Shown here piece by piece: positions 43,962 through 52,901 of a DNA stretch of 64,000 bases. The number at the start of each line of letters is the position of its first letter. Within the stretch, counting starts at the first letter, position 1. The notes under the pieces are model-generated. The model was not told the DNA's origin. It saw nothing but the letters and a program-made list of their open reading frames with translations, and ran no database searches. The DNA is from Bacillota bacterium (GTDB taxonomy: Bacteria > Bacillota > Clostridia > Lachnospirales > Lachnospiraceae): assembly GCA_023386815.1 (NCBI GenBank), contig JAEWIZ010000002.1, forward strand, positions 124,001 through 188,000, given 5' to 3'. The position numbers and the translations under genes were made by a program.

Positions 43962-45182
43962 TTATTTTTTGGTGTTAAGTCCTATCTGATGAGATATATC
44001 AAGATAAGACTTTTCCACCGAAAACTCATTCAATGCCCTAACGGCATTTTTTGATTTTTCCTCAAGGTTAGCTTCTATTGCTTCAAAAATTTTTTTCTTA
44101 AACTTCATTTTATCATTGCTCTCGCACCACCAACCAAATTCATTTTTTTCGATAAAAACACCAACATCAGTATTTGCGTCTGTTGCAGCAAGTACAGGCA
44201 ATCCAGCTTGCATATATGAGAGTAATCTGGATGGAAAATTCGGTATCGTAAAACGATGATCCAGAAATACCAATCCAACATCACAAGCTGCGACAAGAAA
44301 TTCAAACTTTTCCCTAGGAAGGTATTTTATCAACTTTAAGTTATTTGTTCTTCCAGAAAAAACGAATTCTTCTACTTTGGAATACTCTGTTCCATCACCT
44401 ACAATAACAAAATAAACATTTTCAATATTCTCACATTCCTCAATGCATTCCAACACAAACGGGATATCCTGTGGTTTTCCTAAATTCCCACCATAAACAA
44501 AAGTAATTTTATCTGCAGGAAGATCATATTCTTTCCGTAATGAAAGTTTTTGCTCTTCACTCAGCCTATGGTCAATAACTTCTATACTATTAGGACATAT
44601 ATCAACTTTGTTAGGTTCAATATCTGGGTTATTATTCAACAAGTACTTAACGTTCGCCGGACTCATACATCCAATTCTCGAGGACAGGCAATATAATTTT
44701 TTTTCTTTCTCCCTAAAATACCTATATATCAGCCCTTTTACTCCTTTTGTAGATAACAAACCAATATCTATCGAATTTTGAGGAAATATATCCTTTAACA
44801 TTAAATATGTAATTGCCCCATCTCGCTTTTTTATATATTCTATCGGGGACGTAAATGTAATAGGTGGAGTAGAATAAAGAACCAAATCAAATTTAATCTG
44901 TTTCCAATACTTTGCAATAGATCGTTTTACAACAGTCCCCACCATTACTGTAGAAATACCCTTTTCAATCAAATTAGCCTTCTGTATATTCCCTATTCTA
45001 GGCTTTAATATCTGCACACATTCCCCAGAAATAATATGTGTTTTCTTTTTATTTCTTCTTTCAACTGGAGAGACTACATATACATCATGACCATGTTTGA
45101 TTATTTCGCGTAGCAAATCCGAGTATATATTGTGTTCATTAATATCTGTCATATTAACCAATGTAAGAAATAGGATTTTCAA
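43962..45182 (-). CDS. WbuB-like glycosyltransferase (probable L-FucNAc transferase)
   Basis: The 406-residue GT4 enzyme begins at a TTG with GGAAGTGA upstream. It has YSTPPITFTSPIEYIKKR and LKDIFPQNSIDIGL, the hallmark N-terminal segments of WbuB-like transferases, and a donor site with NFPSRLLSYMQAGLPVLAA. WbuB transfers N-acetyl-L-fucosamine, and the CapE-CapF-CapG enzymes that make UDP-L-FucNAc are in the same operon, so this specificity is a reasoned inference. It is normally followed by a phosphoglycosyl transferase that starts the chain, as is the neighbour here. Confidence 0.88.
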   Translation of the reverse strand: MKILFLTLVNMTDINEHNIYSDLLREIIKHGHDVYVVSPVERRNKKKTHIISGECVQILKPRIGNIQKANLIEKGISTVMVGTVVKRSIAKYWKQIKFDLVLYSTPPITFTSPIEYIKKRDGAITYLMLKDIFPQNSIDIGLLSTKGVKGLIYRYFREKEKKLYCLSSRIGCMSPANVKYLLNNNPDIEPNKVDICPNSIEVIDHRLSEEQKLSLRKEYDLPADKITFVYGGNLGKPQDIPFVLECIEECENIENVYFVIVGDGTEYSKVEEFVFSGRTNNLKLIKYLPREKFEFLVAACDVGLVFLDHRFTIPNFPSRLLSYMQAGLPVLAATDANTDVGVFIEKNEFGWWCESNDKMKFKKKIFEAIEANLEEKSKNAVRALNEFSVEKSYLDISHQIGLNTKK

Positions 45183-45249
45183 AATATATTCACTTCCATC
45201 CTTAATCTATTATTTAGTGTCTGCTGACTAACCCGTTTCCGGTTTAAAA

Positions 45250-45414
45250 TTAGCAGGTTGAAATTCCATCAGACCAAAAGCCAAATAAGGTCAAGCCGAA
45301 TGACCGTTCTACTTCGATTCGATCCGCTGATATGACTGTTTTTATTCTTTGGCTGATTGCTTTGATAAGCCTGTCCTCCCAAGCTTTGAGCCAGATAATC
45401 TGTCTCCATGAAGT
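45250..45414 (-). pseudogene. Transposase C-terminal fragment
   Basis: A 54-codon open stretch without start contains AISQRIKTVISADRIEVERS, of the kind seen near the catalytic Glu of IS1182/IS4-like transposases in clostridia (DRIEVERSF). Both ends are lost and no terminal repeats are seen. It is a scar of an insertion inside the polysaccharide operon. Confidence 0.4.
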
Positions 45415-45448
45415 TTACAGAATCCTTTTTTTTCTTAATCATCGTAAA

Positions 45449-46075
45449 TTATTCTTCCGATGCTTCATCATTTTGATTCCCCTTAAATTCTTCCATAGTA
45501 ACAACTGTTTCCGAATTAATCCCATCTCGTTTAACAACCTTTATTATTGTAAATAATATGATTTTAATATCATGGATAAATGTGACATTATCGACATACT
45601 TTATGTCATATTCAAATTTTTCTTCCCAGCCAATAGCATTCCTGCCATTAATTTGCGCTAATCCCGTTAGTCCTGGCCGAACTTCATGGCGCCGTTTTTG
45701 CTGAATATTATACCTCGGCAAATATCGAACCAATAACGGTCGAGGACCAACAATTGACATATCCCCCTTTACAATATTAAACAATTCCGGCAACTCATCT
45801 AACGAAGTTTTACGAAGTAATTTCCCAAAATTAGTTAACCTTATATCATCCGACAACAGAACTCCCTTCTCATCTTTACTATTTGTCATAGTTCTAAATT
45901 TATATAATATAAATGTTTTTTCTTTATAACCTGGTCGGTCTTGTTTAAATATTACCGGACTTCCCAATTTAATTCGAACTAATATCGCCGTAATCAGTAG
46001 AATAGGAGATAAGATAATAATCCCTAATAGCGACAAAACTAAGTCAATTAATCTTTTAATATATCTTCTATACAT
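45449..46075 (-). CDS. PglC-type undecaprenyl-phosphate phosphoglycosyl transferase
   Basis: The 208-residue monotopic enzyme starts polysaccharide synthesis by moving a sugar-1-phosphate onto undecaprenyl phosphate. It has one N-terminal re-entrant helix (about 10-33), the KFRTM segment, the catalytic TSLDELPELFNIVKGDMSIV with Asp-Glu pair, and GPRPLLVRYLP and RPGLTGLAQINGR. The length matches PglC and not the longer WcaJ. It follows remains of a PglD-like gene, PglE-like and PglF-like genes, so the first sugar is probably a 2,4-diamino-trideoxyhexose. AAGGTGAG precedes the ATG. Confidence 0.93.
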   Translation of the reverse strand: MYRRYIKRLIDLVLSLLGIIILSPILLITAILVRIKLGSPVIFKQDRPGYKEKTFILYKFRTMTNSKDEKGVLLSDDIRLTNFGKLLRKTSLDELPELFNIVKGDMSIVGPRPLLVRYLPRYNIQQKRRHEVRPGLTGLAQINGRNAIGWEEKFEYDIKYVDNVTFIHDIKIILFTIIKVVKRDGINSETVVTMEEFKGNQNDEASEE

Positions 46076-46149
46076 ATATATCTCACCTTCATGATAACAT
46101 CAGACGTATTTTGACGCACCAAAAGCACACATCTCATCCATTTGATTAT

Positions 46150-46285
46150 TTAGCCACAAACAGAATATCCATTTATAACTTTTCCATGATACTCTGCTCC
46201 ATCATCAACAAATATTATTTCTTTCTACTGGCCAAGCAATCTCTCGCTCAAATCCCACAAAACCAATAATTACAAGCTTTGTCAT
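46150..46285 (-). pseudogene. Broken PglD-like sugar acetyltransferase
   Basis: An ATG frame at 46285 encodes MTKLVIIGFVGFEREIAW, the N-terminus of a NeuD/PglD acyltransferase (normally xxIIGAGGFGRE). After 26 codons it stops, and the next frame continues with EIIFVDDGAEYHGKVINGYS, which is the following conserved part of the same domain (usually GKxINGYPVLG), then also stops. The whole hexapeptide-repeat domain is missing. The order dehydratase, aminotransferase, this remnant, PglC-type transferase is that of an intact pgl set, so this is the decayed acetyltransferase. Confidence 0.75.
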
Positions 46286-46315
46286 TTATACATCCACCAT
46301 TCTTAATTAGGAATA

Positions 46316-47440
46316 TTAAAATAACGATTTAACAATTCGTATAATTCTCTGCATATCCTCATCTGTATTCTTTATGTCACTTGGTAGGCAAACGCCACAA
46401 TTAAAAATATCTTCTGATATTGCTACTGTGTTTTCGTCAAACTTAATGAAATCACAACCTGAGTATATTGGTTGAAGATGCATTGGCTTCCATATCGGCC
46501 TTGACTCTATGTTTTCCTTTTCTAATGCGACAAATATATCAGTTGGTTTTACCTTACTATCCCTATCTATTGTTAAACATGATAACCAATAATTAGGTTC
46601 GCAATGTTCTGGTATTGGATTCATTTTTATTTCTGAGATATCACTAAATGCTTTTTTATATGTGTTATATATATTCTTCTTTAGTTCAATAAACTCATTT
46701 AATTCTAGCAACTGACCTCTTCCGATACCTGCTACAACATTAGACATCCTATAATTATATCCAATCTCTTTATGCTCATAGTGACGTTCTGATTCCCTCG
46801 ATTGCGTTGCCCAAAATCTTGCCTTTACAATTGCATCACCATCATTTGAAACAAGCATCCCACCACCAGAGGTGGTAATAATCTTATTTCCATTAAAGGA
46901 ATAAATCCCATAGCAACCAAAAGTACCTGTTTGCTTCCCATGATATGTAGCCCCTAAGGATTCTGCAGCATCTTCAACAAGAGCAACACCATATTCATCG
47001 CATATCTCCATAATTTCTTCAAGATTAGCCGGTGTACCATAGAGGTGAACAACAATAACCGCTTTCGCATTCGGATATTTCAAAAAGGCTTTTCTCAGTG
47101 CTTTGGGATCCATATTCCAAGTAGACTCTTCGCTGTCGATGAATACTGGAGTAGCACCTTCGTATAATAGTGGGTTACAGGTAGCTGAAAAAGTTAATGA
47201 TGAACAAAATACAACATCCCCTTGTCCAATTCCGATTAACTTCATTGCCAAATGTATTGCTGCAGTACCTGAACTCAACGCTGCTGCATGTGAAATCCCC
47301 ACAAAATTTGCTAGTTCCTTTTCAAATCCATTCACATTTGGGCCTAATGGAGCAACCCAATTCGTTTCAAAAGCTTCAACGATATAATTCATCTCTCTTC
47401 CATTCATTGTAGGTGATGAAAGGTATATTTTTTTATTCAT
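46316..47440 (-). CDS. PglE-like UDP-4-keto-sugar aminotransferase
   Basis: The 374-residue PLP enzyme of the DegT family has Lys186 in SFNGNKIITTSGGG, the cofactor Asp in VALVEDAAESLGA and the GTAAIHLAM phosphate loop. Sequence pattern (YLSSPTMNGREMNYI, SRPIWKPMHLQP) matches PglE-type transaminases acting on UDP-2-acetamido-4-keto-2,4,6-trideoxyglucose. It lies directly downstream of the PglF-like dehydratase that makes this substrate. AGAGGACATG precedes the ATG. The product would be UDP-4-amino sugar, whose usual acetyltransferase gene is broken here. Confidence 0.93.
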   Translation of the reverse strand: MNKKIYLSSPTMNGREMNYIVEAFETNWVAPLGPNVNGFEKELANFVGISHAAALSSGTAAIHLAMKLIGIGQGDVVFCSSLTFSATCNPLLYEGATPVFIDSEESTWNMDPKALRKAFLKYPNAKAVIVVHLYGTPANLEEIMEICDEYGVALVEDAAESLGATYHGKQTGTFGCYGIYSFNGNKIITTSGGGMLVSNDGDAIVKARFWATQSRESERHYEHKEIGYNYRMSNVVAGIGRGQLLELNEFIELKKNIYNTYKKAFSDISEIKMNPIPEHCEPNYWLSCLTIDRDSKVKPTDIFVALEKENIESRPIWKPMHLQPIYSGCDFIKFDENTVAISEDIFNCGVCLPSDIKNTDEDMQRIIRIVKSLF

Positions 47441-47490
47441 TTTAACATGTCCTCTTATTTAATAATTTTATATTTCATACTAAACAATCA

Positions 47491-49353
47491 TTATACACCT
47501 AATTTCATTTTATAGGTAGGCACAATCTCTTTTACTAACTTTCTAATTTCCTGCTGCTCCATCTGACTAACTTCTTTTAACTCTTCCAACTGCTTCATAA
47601 ACCTGTCTTCATCAATCTCAATAGGGCACCCAATATGTATTAATTTATTCTCTGTTTCCTGCAAGCCTTCCTCATCCATAAGTAATTCTTCATACAACTT
47701 CTCTCCCGGACGAAGGCCAGTAAATTCAATATCAATATCATCATAGGGCTTATATCCAGATAACCGAATTAAATTCTCTGCTAAATCGAGAATTCTAACA
47801 GGCTCACCCATATCTAAAACAAATATCTCGCCGCCTTTTGCAAATGCACCCGCCTGCAATACCAACGATACTGCCTCTGGAATCGTCATAAAATAACGTA
47901 TAATATCTGGATGAGTAACGGTAACCGGTCCCCCCGTTGCTATCTGCCTTTTAAATAAAGGTATTACACTTCCATTAGATCCTAATACATTTCCAAATCG
48001 AACTGCAACAAAATCTGTTTTCGAATGATTATTATATGTTTGCACAATCATTTCACAAATACGTTTTGATGCCCCCATTATGTTTGTTGGATTTACAGCC
48101 TTATCTGTGGATATCAACACAAATTTCTCCACACCATAGTTATCTGCTGCCATAACTGTCTTCCACGTACCAAGAACATTGTTCTTAATTGCTTCATTGG
48201 GGCTATCCTCCATTAAAGGTACATGCTTATGAGCAGCAGCATGATATACAACCTGTGGACGATAGGTCTTAAATATATTGTTAACTCTGGATGAATTTCT
48301 TACAGAAGCAATTAATACAACTAAATCAAGCTCCGGATATTTCTTTAAAAGTTCCTGTTGAATGTCGTATGCATTGTTTTCATAGATATCTACAATAATC
48401 AATTGTTTTGGCTCTCTTTGAGCTAATTGTCTACATAACTCACTTCCAATCGAACCACCACCACCGGTTACCAGAATCACTTTATCTTTCGTATATTCTA
48501 AGATAGATTCCATATCTACCTTGATAGGATCTCTCCCAAGTAAGTCCTCCACGTCAACATTCCTTAGCTGATTAACACTTACCTCTCCATTCATTAGCTG
48601 ATACATTCCTGGTAAGATCTTCAGTGTACAGTTTGTTTCCTTACAGATTTCTACGATTTCTTTGATAGTTTTTCTAGAAACAGACGGCATTGCAATAATG
48701 ATTTCCTGTATATTATATAAATTGGCACAATCTATAATATCCTTTCTCGTACCAACAACCTTAATTCCTTGAATATATGTACCCTGCTTTTTGAGATCAT
48801 CATCAATAATACACTTTACTTCTGTATTGCTGATGTGTTCACTTACAAGAATCTCCTTTATTATTGCATCAGCCGCATTCCCTCCACCAATCAGCATCAC
48901 TCGTTTTGCATCCTTCATATTAATAGTTCTGTTTCTGAAATAGCGAAGTGATCGATACGCGAAGCGATTTGCCAAAGTTAACAAGAATAAACAGCCTGCA
49001 TATAAAAAATAGTAGCTCCTTGGAACAGGTAAATGTAAAGCACGCAAACCTACCATCTGAGTAATTGCCGCAATCATCGTTGCTGCCAAAACATTCTGCA
49101 TCTCCACAATACCTGCATAACGCCATATGCTATGATATAATTTAAATATGTAAAATATAATCAAGGTAATTAATAGGTTTATCGGAAAATAACTCCAGAC
49201 CGATTCTACAAACCGCATATCAACCTTACTCGGGTCAAGATCATATCTAAGCAAAAGCCCCATCGCATTTGAAATCATTATCATAATTACATCACATAAT
49301 AGAATAAACACTCTTCTATATGATAATTTTCTATCAACAATCCTCTTTGTCAT
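47491..49353 (-). CDS. PglF/CapD-type membrane UDP-GlcNAc 4,6-dehydratase
   Basis: The 620-residue protein has four N-terminal membrane helices (about 12-130), a first Rossmann domain (LIGGGNAADAI) and a catalytic SDR domain beginning VTGGGGSIGSELCRQ. The active site reads STDKAVNPTNIMGASK with Met in place of the SDR Tyr, as in FlaA1/PglF. It makes the UDP-4-keto-6-deoxy sugar for the aminotransferase downstream. GAGGT lies seven bases before the ATG. It is the first large gene of the exopolysaccharide operon. Confidence 0.94.
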   Translation of the reverse strand: MTKRIVDRKLSYRRVFILLCDVIMIMISNAMGLLLRYDLDPSKVDMRFVESVWSYFPINLLITLIIFYIFKLYHSIWRYAGIVEMQNVLAATMIAAITQMVGLRALHLPVPRSYYFLYAGCLFLLTLANRFAYRSLRYFRNRTINMKDAKRVMLIGGGNAADAIIKEILVSEHISNTEVKCIIDDDLKKQGTYIQGIKVVGTRKDIIDCANLYNIQEIIIAMPSVSRKTIKEIVEICKETNCTLKILPGMYQLMNGEVSVNQLRNVDVEDLLGRDPIKVDMESILEYTKDKVILVTGGGGSIGSELCRQLAQREPKQLIIVDIYENNAYDIQQELLKKYPELDLVVLIASVRNSSRVNNIFKTYRPQVVYHAAAHKHVPLMEDSPNEAIKNNVLGTWKTVMAADNYGVEKFVLISTDKAVNPTNIMGASKRICEMIVQTYNNHSKTDFVAVRFGNVLGSNGSVIPLFKRQIATGGPVTVTHPDIIRYFMTIPEAVSLVLQAGAFAKGGEIFVLDMGEPVRILDLAENLIRLSGYKPYDDIDIEFTGLRPGEKLYEELLMDEEGLQETENKLIHIGCPIEIDEDRFMKQLEELKEVSQMEQQEIRKLVKEIVPTYKMKLGV

Positions 49354-49423
49354 ACGTAATACCTCATTCCAGCATTTCTTTAGTTTGCAAAAAAAGAACC
49401 CTTAACATAGAATTAATGAACTT

Positions 49424-49669
49424 CTATAAAAAGGTTCCTTCCGAATTTTCTTTCGAATGTACTTTAAAAATCCTCTCACCATATGCTAACATTCTTTTTT
49501 TATAACTCTCTCGATATTCGTCTCGTTCATTCTCTGTCATTTTCATATATGCTCCATATTCAAAATTACATTTTTCTAACTTTGTTCCGCAATGAAGACA
49601 GATGGCGTCAGGTTTCCGAGATACCATCCTATAGTTAAAACATTCTGGACAAATATAAATCTTTAACAA
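49424..49669 (-). CDS. Small zinc-ribbon protein at the head of the exopolysaccharide operon
   Basis: The 81-residue protein has CPEC at 8-11 and CLHC at 24-27, a classical two-knuckle zinc ribbon, followed by a charged helical tail (MTENERDEYRESYKKRM). It begins at a TTG with GAGGGG nine bases upstream, just behind the operon promoter. I do not recognise the family; it could bind nucleic acid or protein. Its position as first gene suggests a regulatory or antitermination role, but nothing in the sequence proves it. Confidence 0.65.
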   Translation of the reverse strand: MLKIYICPECFNYRMVSRKPDAICLHCGTKLEKCNFEYGAYMKMTENERDEYRESYKKRMLAYGERIFKVHSKENSEGTFL

Positions 49670-49709
49670 GCTATATTTCCCCTCTCTATGCAGTTCTCTA
49701 ATTTATGTT

Positions 49710-49738
49710 ATTATACTATAGTTGGGTTAGATTGTAAA
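49710..49738 (-). promoter_or_regulatory. Sigma-A-like promoter of the exopolysaccharide operon
   Basis: On the minus strand TTTACA (49733-49738), a 17-base spacer and a perfect TATAAT (49710-49715) lie about 40 bases before the zinc-ribbon start. No other equally good promoter was noticed inside the operon upstream of the Wzz gene, but internal promoters were not searched exhaustively. Confidence 0.75.
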
Positions 49739-49807
49739 TAACAAATACTCGAATTTTGCTTTTTTATGTTTGTTTCATGTGAGAAAGCATTTATTTTATA
49801 CTAAAAA

Positions 49808-49837
49808 TTGCTTAATTCTAATAAACCATGTTATAAT
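49808..49837 (+). promoter_or_regulatory. Sigma-A-like promoter of larC
   Basis: TTGCTT (49808-49813), an 18-base spacer and TATAAT (49832-49837). It would give a leader of about 205 bases, which contains an inverted repeat (TGATAAGATAC near 49940 against GTATCATCTTATCA near 49977). No known nickel riboswitch motif was recognised. Confidence 0.6.
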
Positions 49838-50049
49838 ACAGATATCGTGAGAATTTTAGTAAAATAGATTTTTCTAGTTTGAAATTAGTATTTCAGAATA
49901 AGATTTTCTATACAAATTATCGATACTTCCTCACAAAACTGATAAGATACACTTTATATTAATTAACAATATTCCAGTATCATCTTATCAAAAATGTATT
50001 AAATATATTGAAATATTACAATAAACTGTAAATGAAAGCGAGATTAATA

Positions 50050-51624
50050 ATGAAGAAACAAATATTATATCTAGAATGCTATTCTGGTATCAGCGGTGAC
50101 ATGACTGTAGCTGCTCTTCTCGACCTCGGAGCAGATAAAAGAGTTCTCGTAGAAGGCTTACAGAGTCTTAACGTTGAAGGATATCAAATCAATATAGGAC
50201 GAAGAGCAAAAAATAGTATTGATGCCTGTGATTTTGATGTGATTCTTACTCATCCTGAAGACCATGATCATTTTCACCAACATAATTATAATCACGGCCA
50301 TGATTTTATAACCAGCAATCATCACGACAGTAATGACCAAAATCATGATCATAACCACGAGAGTAACCATGACCACAACCACGCAAGAGATCAACATCAT
50401 GACCATATTCATGAAAACAGCCATGACTTACACCACCATGACAAACCACACCAACACAAGCGCCCCCATCACAGTAGTCCAGCCCTTGCCAAGGCTTCAC
50501 ATCCCCATCTCGTCCTTGGCCATCATGAGCACCGTAATTTAATCGATATTTATGGTATCATCGACCATTCCACTATCTCAGATCGAGCAAAGGAGCTTGC
50601 AAAACATATTTTCTTGATTATTGCGGAAGCTGAAGCAAAAGCTCATGCGAAACCACTGGAAGAGGTACATTTTCATGAAGTTGGAGCAATTGATTCTATT
50701 GTAGACATCGTAGCGGCTGCTATCTGTATTGACAATTTAGACATCACCGATGTTATTGTATCAGAACTGTATGAAGGTATGGGGCAGATCAAGTGTCAGC
50801 ATGGACTTCTTCCGATTCCTGTACCAGCGGTTGTGAACATTTCTTCAACTCATCAATTACGTCTTCATATTACCAATGTTCAGGGTGAACTTGTTACTCC
50901 CACCGGTGCAGCCATTGTTGCTGCTCTGAAGACAAGAGATGAATTACCGAAAGATTTTCGTATTCATAAGATCGGGTTGGGAGCTGGCAAAAGAAATTAC
51001 TCTGGAGCAAGCGGTATTCTTCGCGCAATGTTAATTGAAGACACTCAAGCAGAAACAAATACCTCTTTATCATCGCAAATAATGAAGCACCAGGAAAACA
51101 TTGCCATCATGACGAAAGGCTCCGAGTTGCCAGCAATAACTTCTAGGATTAATACTCCGCTTGCAAGTAACGAGGTTACAACTACTGCAGATAGGATTTG
51201 GGTGCTTGAGGCTAATGTTGATGATTGTACTGGTGAAGCCTTGGCCTTTACCATGGAACTATTGTTTCAAAATGGTGCTAAGGACGTTTACTATACACCA
51301 ATATTTATGAAGAAGAACCGTCCCGCTTATATGATTGGTATCATTTGTAGTGAGGAGCATATTCCCGTTATGGAGAACCTCCTCTTCTTACACACTACAA
51401 CCATTGGCATTCGCAAACACGAGGTTTTAAGAACCATACTCCCTCGTGAGATTAGAACAATTACCACTCCTTATGGGGAAGCTTGTGTGAAAATATGCCA
51501 ATTTGAGGATCGTACGTTCTATTATCCTGAATATGAAGATGTAAAACGCCTTGCCTTATCCTCTGGACATGACTACTTATCTGTTTATGAGCTTATTAAA
51601 AATCTTGCAAAAAATTATCAATAA
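50050..51624 (+). CDS. larC: LarC, nickel insertion protein for the nickel-pincer nucleotide cofactor
   Basis: This 524-residue protein inserts nickel into the pincer cofactor (NPN) of lactate racemase-type enzymes. It opens LYLECYSGISGDMTVAAL, the LarC signature, and continues with HFHEVGAIDSIVDIVAA and the C-terminal WVLEANVDDCTGEALAF (LarC2) part, here in one uninterrupted frame and not needing the frameshift seen in Lactobacillus plantarum. Residues about 70-170 are a very His/Asp/Asn-rich insertion with dozens of His, a likely nickel store. The start is the ATG at 50050, where the family begins; an ATG 18 bases earlier has no ribosome binding site. larA and larE are not in the window. 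Confidence 0.92.
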   Translation: MKKQILYLECYSGISGDMTVAALLDLGADKRVLVEGLQSLNVEGYQINIGRRAKNSIDACDFDVILTHPEDHDHFHQHNYNHGHDFITSNHHDSNDQNHDHNHESNHDHNHARDQHHDHIHENSHDLHHHDKPHQHKRPHHSSPALAKASHPHLVLGHHEHRNLIDIYGIIDHSTISDRAKELAKHIFLIIAEAEAKAHAKPLEEVHFHEVGAIDSIVDIVAAAICIDNLDITDVIVSELYEGMGQIKCQHGLLPIPVPAVVNISSTHQLRLHITNVQGELVTPTGAAIVAALKTRDELPKDFRIHKIGLGAGKRNYSGASGILRAMLIEDTQAETNTSLSSQIMKHQENIAIMTKGSELPAITSRINTPLASNEVTTTADRIWVLEANVDDCTGEALAFTMELLFQNGAKDVYYTPIFMKKNRPAYMIGIICSEEHIPVMENLLFLHTTTIGIRKHEVLRTILPREIRTITTPYGEACVKICQFEDRTFYYPEYEDVKRLALSSGHDYLSVYELIKNLAKNYQ

Positions 51625-51702
51625 TTATTGTATCTGTCAGTTTTAAGAGTCGCTAGATACTTCTTGGTAAAACATGATCACTTATCATTGGAAGGCCTAA
51701 AT

Positions 51703-51747
51703 ATAGATAAAGAGGCTTCTTCATTTATGGGAAGCCTCTTTATCTAT
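51703..51747 (+). terminator. Intrinsic terminator of larC
   Basis: A perfect 17-bp stem (51703-51719 with 51731-51747, core AAAGAGGCTTC/GAAGCCTCTTT) with an 11-base loop lies about 80 bases after the stop. Confidence 0.88.
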
Positions 51748-52058
51748 TAAAATGTGGTTTAAATAATAAAATGTGGTTTTAATAAAAATTAAATAACAGG
51801 TTATCAACAACTCTCATTTCTATATCTATCAATTCACTCTCTCTTTATTCATATACTCTTATATTGCTCGCTACAGATTACTGTATATTACATAAAAAGA
51901 GAAAGTAAATACCAATCAAATTGACCTATCATAAAACGTTCGAACCAATCCCTACTCAATCTCTCTTCATATATAATATGTTATAGTTTCACCTTCTAAA
52001 ATAATTTCTTAATATACTATCAAATACCTTCACTTATCTACCTCTGTCTAAATTAAAT
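51748..52058. other. AT-rich gene-free region between convergent larC and larB
   Basis: No gene is seen. AAAATGTGGTTT occurs twice in tandem (about 51749-51780). No clear terminator for larB was noticed. Confidence 0.4.
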
Positions 52059-52808
52059 CTACTTCTCCTGACAAGCCAATCGATTAATCTGCGTTCCAAT
52101 ATACCCAGCACCAAACCCATTATCGATATTCACAACTGCTAGCCCCTCCGCACAAGAATTTAACATGGTAAGTAATGCTGATATCCCACCAAAGCTTGCT
52201 CCATAACCGACAGAAGTTGGAACCGCAATCACCGGCTTATCTACCAGGCCCGCTACCACACTTCCCAGAGCTCCTTCCATTCCCGCAACCGCAATCACAC
52301 AATTTGCCTCTCGAATTGTATCAAGCTTTGAGACCAGCCGATGTATTCCTGCTACACCAACATCATAGATTCTCTCCACCCTGCTGCCAAAGAATTCCGC
52401 GGTCTGAGCTGCTTCTTCTGCAACTGCAATATCAGCTGTTCCACCGGTACATACTGCAATACATCCAACCTTTGGTATCTCCTTTGTTTGTATCGATAGA
52501 ATTCTTGAAAGCGGGTCATAGACCACCATGGGTAGTATCTCTCTAACCTTTTCATACTGCTCCTGTGTGGCTCTGGTTCCTAGCACATTTTGGTCATGCT
52601 CATAAAAATTCTTATAAATTTTCTGAAGATGGGAAATATCCTTACCTTGGCAAAAAATCACCTCACCGAAGCCTGAACGAAGTGCTCTGTGATGATCCAA
52701 TTTAGCAAAACCCATATCTTCATATGGTAACTTCTTTAATAATTCGCTAGCTTTATCTATTTCTAATTCTCCGGTCTTTACCTGTTCCAATACTTTTTGA
52801 ATATCCAT
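52059..52808 (-). CDS. larB: LarB, pyridinium-3,5-biscarboxylate mononucleotide synthase
   Basis: The 249-residue protein carries out the first step of nickel-pincer cofactor synthesis, carboxylating nicotinic acid adenine dinucleotide. It has the PurE-like C-terminal domain with CTGGTADIAVAEEAA, YDVGVAGIHRL, AVAGMEGALGSVVAGL and PTSVGYGASFGG. The ATG at 52808 is chosen because AGGAGGGTGA lies just upstream and the length then equals other LarB proteins; the longer frame is unlikely. It is convergent with larC. Confidence 0.93.
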   Translation of the reverse strand: MDIQKVLEQVKTGELEIDKASELLKKLPYEDMGFAKLDHHRALRSGFGEVIFCQGKDISHLQKIYKNFYEHDQNVLGTRATQEQYEKVREILPMVVYDPLSRILSIQTKEIPKVGCIAVCTGGTADIAVAEEAAQTAEFFGSRVERIYDVGVAGIHRLVSKLDTIREANCVIAVAGMEGALGSVVAGLVDKPVIAVPTSVGYGASFGGISALLTMLNSCAEGLAVVNIDNGFGAGYIGTQINRLACQEK

Positions 52809-52901
52809 GACCGTCACCCTCCTGAATAATAATAGTTTGTAATAGGACATTAGATTAATATTATCATTATATTTTAATGGAAGCAATCACAACATAATAA
52901 A

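Noticed and set aside
50270..50480. Dense CAT/CAC repeats
   Set aside because: They encode the His-rich insertion of LarC in frame; no separate element is needed.
51749..51785. Short tandem AAAATGTGGTTT repeat as a regulatory site
   Set aside because: Only two copies in AT-rich DNA downstream of a terminator between convergent genes; no reason to assign a function.
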